Shown piece by piece: positions 1 to 8,016 of a stretch of DNA of 52,123 nucleotides. The notes under the pieces were generated by a model. It searched no databases. It was not told the DNA's origin and saw only the letters and a program-made list of their open reading frames with translations. Every line of letters starts with the position of its first letter. Position 1 is the first letter of the stretch. Position numbers and translations under genes: made by a program. Source of the stretch: Candidatus Hodarchaeota archaeon (GTDB taxonomy: Archaea; Asgardarchaeota; Heimdallarchaeia; Hodarchaeales; Hodarchaeaceae); NCBI GenBank assembly GCA_016840035.1, contig JAEOTC010000113.1, positions 1 to 52,123 on the forward strand. Reading direction: 5' to 3'.

Positions 1-184
1 GTATTTGATTAGTATTGAGAGAAATAGATCTTATCGTATCTCTTCTGCTAAGAATGTCATGTAAGAGTTCTCAACGAGTAATCTTCCAGATTCTTATTGT
101 AATAATCTGTAGAAATGTCTTAAATAAAAGTTTTTGCGTCTAAGTTATATCCAAGTTATAACTGTACATTCAATAGTTAATCGA

Positions 185-865
185 TTAAGGGAAAAGCTGG
201 AGGAGCTCATGAATATCATTGATAACAAAATCTGCTTCCTTTACTTCCTCAAATCCGTATCCATAAGCGCATCCAATTGAAATTCCATGATTTACTTTTG
301 CAGCGTCGATATCATGATGTCGATCACCTACGACTGCACATACTTTCGTTCCTAAATTTATCATTATTTGATTGATCATCCAATCCTTTCCCCTCCAATC
401 GTGTTTCCCAGCAGCATACATTTCTAAAAAATACTTGTTTAAGGCGAATCTTTTAACAACAGCATCAAGATAATCGGCTCGTGCGTTTGTGCAAAGAGCT
501 AGTTTATAACCTCGTGTTTTCAATTGCATTAGAACTTCTGGTACTCCCTCAAACAGCTCACCACCTCCCCATTCAAGCGTTTTCACTTCTGCATTTTCAA
601 TACAATCAGCAAAACCGTTAATTACATCCTGAGGTGCGCTTTCGAGAAGTTCACGATAAATGTCCATTGAATGTTTTCCAAACTGTGAAAGGATCTTTTC
701 ATCAGAAGGAAATTCCAGATTGTAATGAAATTCATCTACCAAGATGGATAAACAATCTTGAAATATGGGTAAACTAAATGTCTCACCTTTGAATAGAGTT
801 CCATCAAAGTCAAATATTATTGTATCAACTTTTGAAAGCTGATCATCAAGCTCCACGATCTTCAC
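185..865 (-). CDS. HAD-superfamily phosphatase (phosphoglycolate phosphatase-like)
   Basis: Predicted cytosolic phosphatase of 226 residues. Motif I is DFDGTLF with the nucleophile/acid pair at D19 and D21. Motif II is the threonine of LALCTNAR near residue 125, the lysine of RGKDW is motif III, and GDRHHDIDAA carries the motif IV acids. A helical cap of about 80 residues lies between motifs I and II, as in phosphoglycolate/beta-phosphoglucomutase-type HADs. The start is GTG, with AGGA a few bases upstream. It lies 24 bp behind pheT on the same strand and is probably the last gene of the pheS-pheT transcript. The family is clear; the substrate cannot be read from the sequence. Confidence 0.85.
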   Translation of the reverse strand: MKIVELDDQLSKVDTIIFDFDGTLFKGETFSLPIFQDCLSILVDEFHYNLEFPSDEKILSQFGKHSMDIYRELLESAPQDVINGFADCIENAEVKTLEWGGGELFEGVPEVLMQLKTRGYKLALCTNARADYLDAVVKRFALNKYFLEMYAAGKHDWRGKDWMINQIMINLGTKVCAVVGDRHHDIDAAKVNHGISIGCAYGYGFEEVKEADFVINDIHELLQLFP

Positions 866-889
866 TTGTCCTTGAAATATGGAATTTCT

Positions 890-2602
890 CTATGAAGTGT
901 TCAGATATGGTAAATCCAATGTGGGTACTAATGATAGGTCGATTTCAAACGCAACTGTAGGCATGTAGATCTGCCAATTTTCGAGAATGGTAGGAGATAC
1001 TTCACCAATGGTTCCAATCTTCTTCTTCCCTAACATAATATTCGCAGTTCTTCCTACCAAATATTCGGATTCCTCAGTTTCTTCTAATGAAATTTCTATC
1101 CCTAACTGGATTGCAAGTGTATCAAGAATACTGTGTGCATTTTCAAAAGAAACATCTGTGTCTGTTAATACTACTGCTGCATTTGTTGAGGTATAAACCT
1201 TCTTCTTTTCTTTACTGACTATTTCTCCTACCTCAAAAACATACTGTGGATACTCATTGTGAGTATTTTTGGATAAAAAGTCAAGTAAATTGGGGAGAAG
1301 TCTTGAGCGTAATACTGAATATGTTAGACTCACTGGATTCTCTATTTGGAGATTATTTTTTAAATCCGTTGTTTTTAACCCCATTTTGTCTGCAAGTTTA
1401 TCTGGAGCAGTTAAGGTGAAAGTAAGTACTTCTTGCAAAGCACATCCGCTTAAAATTTCCCTAACGTAATTTTCACTCATTGTTCGCTTGGATAATTTGC
1501 CTGCTGTTATAACCTTCCATTTAGTTGGTTCAATGCTCATATAACCATAAGCAATAGCTACCTCTTCCGCTATGTCTACCCAATGCATGAGATCTACACG
1601 ATAAGGAGGGTATTTGATCAGTAATGAATTTTTTCTTTTTACCACGTCAAAGCGTCGTTTTTGTAGTAACTTAACCATATCAGTAGCCTTTAAATTCAAG
1701 TTAAGATATTTTTCTATATCTTTTGGATTCACAGTGATTTCTAATGGTTCTGTATTCGGTGTAATTTGCACTTCTTGTGTATCTAGGTAATCAGGAGGAT
1801 AATGAATTTCAACACTGTAAACTTTGCCACCACGATCTCGTAAAGCCTGAGAAATAATTGTCGTAACCGCATGAACAACCTCTAGATTTGTTCCAGTAAC
1901 TTCGATTAAAACATCATTAGTTTCTTCAGTTACTCTTCCAACATCATTAGAGTTGATAATAGGAGGCATAGAAAGGACCATACCTCTATGATCGCGTAGT
2001 ATAGGAAGGTCACCCTTTTTGGGAAGGATATCTCTAAACTCAATACCCTTCTCATGTTGATCAAGAATTTCATCTAATGTGAGTTCTTTTACGTAATTTA
2101 AGGGTACAAATGAAAAAGAACGTGAAATTAACTCATACTGAATGGGACTTTCAAGCATTGTTATGTTATAAATTCCAATTGAGGATCGTTTTCGTTTTCG
2201 ACCGTAAGAAAAATCAACTTTTTCCTGCAATTGCATCAGCTGTTTTATAAGAAAATCTGAAAACTCCAATCCTCTAACAATAGCAGCTCCAATATATGGA
2301 CGAACAGTTTTCAATCTTGGATCGACTTTGATGACATAACCACTTGGTTCAGCAGAAATATCAGGTAGACCTGATTTAGCCCCTGTTATTCCTTTCACTT
2401 CTCGAGTCAAACCTTCTACTCCCCAGCAGTCAGGACGATTAGATGTTTTACAGTCTACTTTGATTAAATCATCATCCAGATCATGTTCTTCGATTTCACA
2501 CTTTGCATAGCTGAATAAATCATCAAGCTCCTCAATAGTAGTTCCGTAGGGAAGATCAAGTATCGATAATACATCATCATACGATATTTTATAGCTAACC
2601 AT
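890..2602 (-). CDS. pheT: Phenylalanine--tRNA ligase beta subunit
   Basis: Beta subunit of the heterotetrameric phenylalanyl-tRNA synthetase, of the short archaeal/eukaryotic type (about 570 residues, without the bacterial N-terminal EMAP and C-terminal anticodon domains). The order is the archaeal N-terminal region starting MVSYKISYDDVL, a B3/4 editing domain in the first half, a B5 domain around residues 290-360 and a catalytic-like core at the C-terminus. I chose ATG at 2602, not the in-frame codon 39 bp upstream, because GGAG lies 8 nt before it and the family begins at this point. With this start the gene begins 11 bp after the pheS stop, so the two subunits are coexpressed. Confidence 0.95.
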   Translation of the reverse strand: MVSYKISYDDVLSILDLPYGTTIEELDDLFSYAKCEIEEHDLDDDLIKVDCKTSNRPDCWGVEGLTREVKGITGAKSGLPDISAEPSGYVIKVDPRLKTVRPYIGAAIVRGLEFSDFLIKQLMQLQEKVDFSYGRKRKRSSIGIYNITMLESPIQYELISRSFSFVPLNYVKELTLDEILDQHEKGIEFRDILPKKGDLPILRDHRGMVLSMPPIINSNDVGRVTEETNDVLIEVTGTNLEVVHAVTTIISQALRDRGGKVYSVEIHYPPDYLDTQEVQITPNTEPLEITVNPKDIEKYLNLNLKATDMVKLLQKRRFDVVKRKNSLLIKYPPYRVDLMHWVDIAEEVAIAYGYMSIEPTKWKVITAGKLSKRTMSENYVREILSGCALQEVLTFTLTAPDKLADKMGLKTTDLKNNLQIENPVSLTYSVLRSRLLPNLLDFLSKNTHNEYPQYVFEVGEIVSKEKKKVYTSTNAAVVLTDTDVSFENAHSILDTLAIQLGIEISLEETEESEYLVGRTANIMLGKKKIGTIGEVSPTILENWQIYMPTVAFEIDLSLVPTLDLPYLNTS

Positions 2603-2613
2603 GTTTTTATCTC

Positions 2614-4104
2614 CTATACTATAGGAACTGTCCGTAACCACTCCAATCGATTTGTAAACAATTCACGGATGTCATTAATCCCATGTTTAACCATGTATAG
2701 TCTATCAACACCAATTCCCCAAGCAATAACGGGATCCTTTATTCCAAATGGTGTGGTGACTTCTGGTCGGAAAATACCAGCTCCTCCAAATTCTATGAAT
2801 CCTAGTTCTGGGTGTAAAGCACTGAGTTCTACTGAGGGACTTGTGAACGGATAATAATCAGGACGGAATTTAACTTTGGTAGCTTCAGCAACTTCTACGG
2901 CGAAAGTTTTCAATATTCCTAATAAGTCTCTAAATGTAATTGATGGATCACACACGATTCCTTCTAATTGGTTAAATTCTGAAAGATGAGTTGCATCTAC
3001 CGAATCTGGTCGATAACAGCGTGCTATTGAGAAGTACTTGGAAGGAATTTCTAAGTTGTATAATGTCCGTGCACTAACTGATGTTCCCTGAGGTCTCAAT
3101 AATAGAAGGGAGGCTTTATTCGGACTCCACTTATAGCGCCATCCTCGAGAACCAACAGGTTCACCTGTTTCATGAACTGTTTTTACTGCCTCAACTAATT
3201 TCTTATCTTTTGGCAGATTTCCTTGTGCTGGATCTTTTATTGCATAAACATCAGTTGGTTCACGGGCAGGATGATCTTGTGCTGCATAAAGTGCATCGAA
3301 ATTCCAAAATTCAGTTTCGACTATTGGTCCACGCATCTCAGAAAATCCAAGGCCGAGAAGTTTTTCCTTCACTTCCTGTAAAAAGTGAAGATAGGGGTGT
3401 TTTCTACCAATAGGAATATGTTTAGGACGTGTACCGATTTTATATTTCTTTAGTTGTAATGAACGCCATTCTCCAGTTCGGATTTGTTCCGGTGTCAATT
3501 TCGAAACAGTTTGAACAATATTAACTTTGGGAAGAGTCTTCAATCCCAGAGGAGTTATTTCAACCATTGTCTTTTGTCGTTCTTTTAATTCTATGAGCTT
3601 TCTACGCACCAACTGAGTGACAATATCTTCAGGTGTTTCAGAAGTAGGATCCTGTGCAATTTTCTGAAGTGAATCCTCTAACTTCTTATTTATTCTTTTT
3701 ACAGTTTTTGCTAATGAAACCTGTCCTTTTTCAATAACTATTATGCCCTCCTTTCTTAATTGACCAATAGCTGCATTTACTGCCTGTTTCGGAAGACCTG
3801 TTGCTTTTGCAATGGATGAAAGAGTGATCTCTCTTTTTTGTTGTAAAAATTCTAGGAGTTCATTTTCTGGTAGCCCTGCTTCAACAATTCGTACACCTTC
3901 GTCAGTTAATTCAAGAAGAGTCATGATGGAAGTAAAACGGGAGACTAAATCTTCCTTCATGAGTTGAAACATAAGTAATTCTGCTTTTGCTCTAGGGATT
4001 TGCAGTATTTCTGCTAGTTCATCTAAGGTTTTTTTCCTGTGTTTACTTACAGCTTCCAAAAGCTGATACATTTCCTGTGTAATAGATAAAGGACTTTTAG
4101 TCAC
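2614..4104 (-). CDS. pheS: Phenylalanine--tRNA ligase alpha subunit
   Basis: Catalytic alpha subunit, which adenylates phenylalanine and charges tRNA-Phe. The first ~200 residues are winged-helix repeats typical of archaeal/eukaryotic PheS. Class II motif 2 lies around the FSIARCYRPD segment, and motif 3 is the GIGVDRLYM segment near the C-terminus, preceded by FGGAGIFRPEV. The reading frame is open to 4212, but I favour GTG at 4104: AAGGAG sits exactly 9 nt upstream and the protein is then about 496 residues, normal for the family. The usual HTT-type stretch before motif 2 reads RPQGTS here. First gene of the pheS-pheT-HAD cluster. Confidence 0.95.
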   Translation of the reverse strand: MTKSPLSITQEMYQLLEAVSKHRKKTLDELAEILQIPRAKAELLMFQLMKEDLVSRFTSIMTLLELTDEGVRIVEAGLPENELLEFLQQKREITLSSIAKATGLPKQAVNAAIGQLRKEGIIVIEKGQVSLAKTVKRINKKLEDSLQKIAQDPTSETPEDIVTQLVRRKLIELKERQKTMVEITPLGLKTLPKVNIVQTVSKLTPEQIRTGEWRSLQLKKYKIGTRPKHIPIGRKHPYLHFLQEVKEKLLGLGFSEMRGPIVETEFWNFDALYAAQDHPAREPTDVYAIKDPAQGNLPKDKKLVEAVKTVHETGEPVGSRGWRYKWSPNKASLLLLRPQGTSVSARTLYNLEIPSKYFSIARCYRPDSVDATHLSEFNQLEGIVCDPSITFRDLLGILKTFAVEVAEATKVKFRPDYYPFTSPSVELSALHPELGFIEFGGAGIFRPEVTTPFGIKDPVIAWGIGVDRLYMVKHGINDIRELFTNRLEWLRTVPIV

Positions 4105-4278
4105 TTTAGAAAACTCCTTCTTACGAATCCTTACGTAAGTGTTTGAAAAGTAAAATGAGAATAAACTTTTAGGACATTCCACCAATGTTCTGTATAAATC
4201 TATAAAAGACATTGCTTAGGAAGATGAAGTCAAAATAGGTTTTAATCAGATCATTGGTTAAAATGGAGAAAGGTGCAT
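4105..4278. promoter_or_regulatory. Divergent promoter region of pheS with a palindromic 10-bp repeat
   Basis: Region between pheS (leftward) and the unknown gene at 4279 (rightward). It contains the pheS Shine-Dalgarno AAGGAG at 4114-4119. Just upstream are two copies of CTTACG ten bp apart (4120-4125 and 4130-4135); the second copy forms the perfect palindrome CTTACGTAAG (4130-4139). The 10-bp phasing places both copies on one DNA face, as expected for an operator, but no regulator is known. Confidence 0.4.
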
Positions 4279-4962
4279 ATGGAAATATCAAAATCGTTGA
4301 TAAAATTATATGGTCCTGGAATTCCGCTTGCGTTAAGAATCCTTAGAAGAATTAGAACTGAACTTGCTAAAGGGGAAAAATCTAATCTTATTGCAAAAAT
4401 TGCTCAGGCACATCCTTATATCGGAGAGGAAGCAGATTATGAGTTTATATGGAGTAATATTCCGAATACTTCAGATATCATATCATTGATAGAAGAATTG
4501 GATGTGAGATTACTTGAAACTGAGGCCAAATTCACGATCACTACAAAAGTCCCAGACGAGGATAAGCTAATTTATGATTTTAATTCTCCTGAGATTACTG
4601 GGGCAGCGTATACTTTTCTTCGCATTTATGGACCGAGTCTATCCAAGGCTATTAATCTCTTGAATACAACGATAATATACAAAAATTCAGAAATTAGACC
4701 CTCAAAAGGGATTCTACTAGGAAAATACGACTTTGTCATTGAATGGCTTCGAATTCCAACCGTTAATGACATAGTTAACCTTCTTGAACATATAGATTCT
4801 GTCCTAAAAGTAACGGGTGTGACGTACAAAGTTACCACGAAAAGTAAGTTAAAATTGCATTCAGATCCACGAGATAAACACCAAGAAAAACCTATTATGG
4901 AAATTGGAGCTCCTTCTCCAAGTTTTACCATCGAAACAGGGGTGGAAGATAAAAAATCCTAA
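4279..4962 (+). CDS. Unknown protein with two internal repeats
   Basis: I do not recognise a family. The protein of about 227 residues is two copies of one ~85-90-residue unit. Copy 1 (about residues 4-90) has LYGPGIPLALRIL, then IPNTSDIISLIEELD, then FTITTK. Copy 2 (about 105-190) has IYGPSLSKAINLL, then IPTVNDIVNLLEHID, then YKVTTK. Both look alpha/beta, and the ~35-residue tail is polar. No signal peptide or membrane segment is visible. ATG at 4279 is preferred over GTG at 4273: GGAG lies 10 nt and AGGTG 3 nt upstream. It precedes the thiamine-binding gene by 33 bp, so the two may be cotranscribed. Confidence 0.7.
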   Translation: MEISKSLIKLYGPGIPLALRILRRIRTELAKGEKSNLIAKIAQAHPYIGEEADYEFIWSNIPNTSDIISLIEELDVRLLETEAKFTITTKVPDEDKLIYDFNSPEITGAAYTFLRIYGPSLSKAINLLNTTIIYKNSEIRPSKGILLGKYDFVIEWLRIPTVNDIVNLLEHIDSVLKVTGVTYKVTTKSKLKLHSDPRDKHQEKPIMEIGAPSPSFTIETGVEDKKS

Positions 4963-4995
4963 GTAGTGTTTTTTTCGATAAACTGGTGATATATA

Positions 4996-5298
4996 ATGAA
5001 GAGAAAAGTAATTGCTGAACTTTCAACTTACCCAGTGGGGGAGGGGACTAGCCTAAGCTCATATGTGAAGGAAGCAGTAAAAGTTATTGAGAATTATCCA
5101 AACATTCGCGTTGTTCATCATCCGATGGGAACAGTAATTGAAGCTGATGAATTAGATCAAATTTTCGAAGTTACTCAATTAGCTCATGAAGCCATATTGG
5201 CTACTGGGGCCAATCGTGTAATCACCCAATTGAAAATTGATGATCGACGAGATAAAGAACGAAAAATGGAAGATAAAGTGTCTGCAATAACAGAGTAG
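4996..5298 (+). CDS. MTH1187-family thiamine-binding protein (DUF77)
   Basis: Small soluble protein of 100 residues. The N-terminus VIAELSTYPVGEGTSLSSYV and the later HPMGTVIEAD and GANRVITQLKIDDRRD segments match the MTH1187/YkoF-like ferredoxin-fold family (DUF77), members of which bind thiamine and form tetramers. Full family length. GGTGA lies 6 nt before the ATG. It follows the duplicated unknown protein by 33 bp and is convergent with the NTF2-like gene, leaving one base between the two stop codons. The family is firm; a role in thiamine salvage or transport is inferred from characterised members. Confidence 0.85.
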   Translation: MKRKVIAELSTYPVGEGTSLSSYVKEAVKVIENYPNIRVVHHPMGTVIEADELDQIFEVTQLAHEAILATGANRVITQLKIDDRRDKERKMEDKVSAITE

Positions 5299-5299
5299 T

Positions 5300-5710
5300 T
5301 TATTTTAACCAAGTTTCGTGAACAAGAATCCATCGAACGTTATTGTAATTGTTAATCGATTCCTCAAATAACGCTGTACTTATTCGTCCTTTCTTTTCTG
5401 ATTCATGAACCTGCCACTCCTCATAATTTACCAAGTGGATTGAGTCAAATTTGCCAAGATAGGTATAATTTTCAACCCAGAGTTCCATTGGGCCTTCATT
5501 TGGATCTCGTGATCCATAGGAATCCCAGATCTGTTTACCAATCTGTGTTTTGGTTAATTTTTTTCCTTCAGGAGTGATTAGAAGAAAGTTCGGGTGGAGA
5601 ACAGTAGAGAAACGCTGAAAAATTAGGTTAGACTGAGCAATTTTCCCTTCAAACCATTTTTTAAAAAAGAAGTGGAGTTCTTTGATCTCCACCTTCAAAG
5701 CTGTTTGCAT
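5300..5710 (-). CDS. NTF2-like (SnoaL/DUF4440-type) protein
   Basis: 136-residue soluble protein. An N-terminal helical segment is followed by VLHPNFLLITPEGKKLTK, an aromatic-rich strand region (LWVENYTYLG) and a C-terminal WILVHETWLK strand. This is the cone-shaped NTF2/SnoaL layout, closest to DUF4440 proteins. These proteins bind or transform small ligands, but no specific catalytic residues can be assigned. The ATG at 5710 has no clear Shine-Dalgarno. It is convergent with the thiamine-binding gene and 32 bp downstream of a small membrane protein on the same strand. Family assignment is moderate, function unknown. Confidence 0.65.
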   Translation of the reverse strand: MQTALKVEIKELHFFFKKWFEGKIAQSNLIFQRFSTVLHPNFLLITPEGKKLTKTQIGKQIWDSYGSRDPNEGPMELWVENYTYLGKFDSIHLVNYEEWQVHESEKKGRISTALFEESINNYNNVRWILVHETWLK

Positions 5711-5742
5711 CTACTATCACAAAAAAGACATATTCAGTTCAA

Positions 5743-6003
5743 TTAATCAGACCCTAGTGCTTTAAAGAGCTGACAAAAAGCTACTACAAAGAAACAATAT
5801 GACCAAAATTGATATAGCCCCCAGAAATCATGGTTTTTAAAGAGATCTCCTATAAGGCCATCGGTAGTAAACATAAACTGGTTGAAAAACAAACCATCTG
5901 CAAAATCAACTGGATTTGTTGATAATAAAGCAAAATCAAGTATTGAGAATGCACAAAGAAAAATAAAGACAAACTGTACGATTGAAAGTATTTTATAGCT
6001 CAT
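5743..6003 (-). CDS. Small membrane protein, function unknown
   Basis: 86 residues with two strongly hydrophobic segments, about residues 5-28 (ILSIVQFVFIFLCAFSILDF) and 63-82 (LYQFWSYCFFVVAFCQLF), joined by a polar loop. It is predicted to be a two-pass membrane protein. GAGGA lies 8 nt upstream of the ATG, which supports translation. It is followed on the same strand by the NTF2-like gene. I recognise no family. Confidence 0.6.
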   Translation of the reverse strand: MSYKILSIVQFVFIFLCAFSILDFALLSTNPVDFADGLFFNQFMFTTDGLIGDLFKNHDFWGLYQFWSYCFFVVAFCQLFKALGSD

Positions 6004-6154
6004 AATTTATTCCTCATTTAATTCAATAAAGCACAAATGTGCTTAATCCGACATTACAGACTACCCAGATTTTAAACCTTTCTCAGAATTGTCTTTTAAT
6101 TCAGGAATTTTTCCTGTAAAAATATTCCTAAAGATTGATTTGGAGGTTGTCTGA

Positions 6155-7081
6155 TTGGCAAAAAAGAAAGAACGGAAGAAGACGCAGACAAGTTCCTTTG
6201 GCTCTTCAAAACGAGAAAGTCACGATGCTACTGCTTTTTATAAGAGCAAACTTTACAAAAATCAACAGAAAGAATCAAGTAAAATTCAAGAAATAAATCT
6301 TCTTCCTTCTGAATATGAAAATATCATCTTGAATAAATCATCGGAAAGCATGAAAGAGATACCTGATAGTAGTATCCATTTGATCATAACTTCTCCCCCT
6401 TATAATGTGAGAAAAGATTATGATGAGGATTTCAGTCTGAAAGAGTATTTAAAATTCCTAAATCGGGTGTGGAGTGAAGTAGATCGTGTACTTATTCTTG
6501 GGGGCCGAGTATGTATTAATATTGCTAATTTAGGACGCAAACCTTATATCCCACTACACTCTCACATCATTACTCAAATGAATACTCTTGGGTTTCTTAT
6601 GCGAGGGGAGGTAATTTGGGATAAATCAGCAAGTGCAGGAACATCTACAGCTTGGGGGAGCTGGCAATCGGCAAGTAATCCAACTCTTAGAGATATCCAT
6701 GAGTATATTCTCATTTTTTCAAAAGGTTTGTATAAAAGGAGTAGAACAGACAAACTTTCTGACACAATTTCGAGAGATGAGTTCCTTACTAATACGAAAA
6801 GTGTATGGACATTTCCTACTGAATCAGCAAAAAGAATTGGTCATCCAGCTCCATTCCCTGTAGAATTACCTTTCCGATTAATTCAATTATACTCTTTCAA
6901 AGGAGATATTATCTTGGATCCATTTATGGGGAGCGGTCAGACCGCTATAGCAGCGTTGAAAACCTCACGTAGATTTATTGGATATGAAATTAATGAAGAG
7001 TATGCTGAATTAGCAAACAAAAGAATAAATCAATTTAAAGAACAACAAAAACGCCAACCTTTGGATAAATTTCTTCAATAA
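6155..7081 (+). CDS. Site-specific DNA methyltransferase, beta class
   Basis: 308-residue SAM-dependent DNA methyltransferase. Catalytic motif IV TSPPY (residues 79-83) comes before the SAM-binding motif I DPFMGSG (255-261), which is the beta-class order. SPPY suggests N4-cytosine, though N6-adenine is possible. The IIWDK-like segment and the WxFP-type stretch (VWTFPTESAK) are also family features. The first ~45 residues are lysine/serine-rich and probably disordered. The start is TTG at 6155 with a full GGAGGT 7 nt upstream. No restriction endonuclease is adjacent; the downstream neighbour is a convergent PIG-L deacetylase. It is probably an orphan methyltransferase. Confidence 0.9.
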   Translation: MAKKKERKKTQTSSFGSSKRESHDATAFYKSKLYKNQQKESSKIQEINLLPSEYENIILNKSSESMKEIPDSSIHLIITSPPYNVRKDYDEDFSLKEYLKFLNRVWSEVDRVLILGGRVCINIANLGRKPYIPLHSHIITQMNTLGFLMRGEVIWDKSASAGTSTAWGSWQSASNPTLRDIHEYILIFSKGLYKRSRTDKLSDTISRDEFLTNTKSVWTFPTESAKRIGHPAPFPVELPFRLIQLYSFKGDIILDPFMGSGQTAIAALKTSRRFIGYEINEEYAELANKRINQFKEQQKRQPLDKFLQ

Positions 7082-7087
7082 AGTGGG

Positions 7088-7849
7088 TTATTTCATAAAA
7101 TATCCAAAATCATCTAATCGTAATGGTTTTGGAGAAACTAGATGTTCTGCATACTCAACACCAATTCTTGAACCTAAGTTACGATTCCATTCCATAATTA
7201 CACTAGGAAAATGTCTTAATCCCTGAGTTGCTTTTGGTTCAAAGCCTTGCGATTTATAGACCAATATCGCTTCTTCCTTAATGTCTATGGTATCTGAGAT
7301 ATCTACAAAGAAGGAGGTATAATTTTCCGGGTGAAGGTCAATAAATCTGACTGGAAAGTATAGAAGTGATTTAACTCTATGTACAGGTAAATGTTCAAAA
7401 TGTTTCTCCCATTTTGTTAAGCGACTGTAAAATGTGGCTGCTTCCACTATTTGTTGAGCTTGATGGTGATCTGGTGACGCTAATAGTGTTTTTCCATACA
7501 TGGAAATAACAACTTTAGGACGCCATTTGCGAAACACTGTTGCTAGTATGCATCTTGCTTCAAATGTATCGAATAATCTGCGATTTGGAAGTTCCAATGT
7601 AAGTCGTTCAACTCCCAAAATTTTTGCAGCCCTTTGAGCTTCCTCTAGTCGTACACCTGCGTAATCTTCATCATAATCGTCTGGACTACGATATTTTTCA
7701 TTTAAAGGAGTAGGTTCGGCATTAGTTAAGTCTATAATTCCAGTTCTAATACCGTTACGTGCTAATTTGGCTAAAGTTCCACCAATCCCTAATTCTGTGT
7801 CATCTGGATGGGCTCCAATTGCGACCACTTCTATCGGTTCGTCAGACAT
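7088..7849 (-). CDS. PIG-L/BshB1-type zinc deacetylase
   Basis: 253-residue hydrolase of the LmbE/PIG-L family, which removes acetyl groups from N-acetylglucosamine conjugates. Zinc-binding AIGAHPDD (H14, D17) is at the N-terminus and the third ligand is in ASPDHHQA (H128/H129). LTNAEPTPLNEKY and LELPNRRLFDT are typical of the BshB1 branch that deacetylates GlcNAc-malate in bacillithiol synthesis. GGAG lies 8 nt before the ATG. No other thiol-biosynthesis gene is nearby, so the substrate is open. It is convergent with the beta-class methyltransferase, with only 6 bp between them. Confidence 0.88.
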   Translation of the reverse strand: MSDEPIEVVAIGAHPDDTELGIGGTLAKLARNGIRTGIIDLTNAEPTPLNEKYRSPDDYDEDYAGVRLEEAQRAAKILGVERLTLELPNRRLFDTFEARCILATVFRKWRPKVVISMYGKTLLASPDHHQAQQIVEAATFYSRLTKWEKHFEHLPVHRVKSLLYFPVRFIDLHPENYTSFFVDISDTIDIKEEAILVYKSQGFEPKATQGLRHFPSVIMEWNRNLGSRIGVEYAEHLVSPKPLRLDDFGYFMK

Positions 7850-8016
7850 AATATACTCCTCATCTATCGGTTACAAATGAAATTTTATTTCGCTCAAAAT
7901 TCTTTCATTCAGGGCAATTATAAATCTTCACTGGTAAGTAAATCAAAAACTTACGAAAGAGTAATCATTTATCTTTAACTCCCTACTTCGTATCATGCAT
8001 TTGAGGATCGGAGAAT

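Noticed and set aside
1..184. Possible gene fragment at the left edge
   Set aside because: Stops in all frames I checked and no recognisable peptide; it looks like plain intergenic DNA after the HAD gene.
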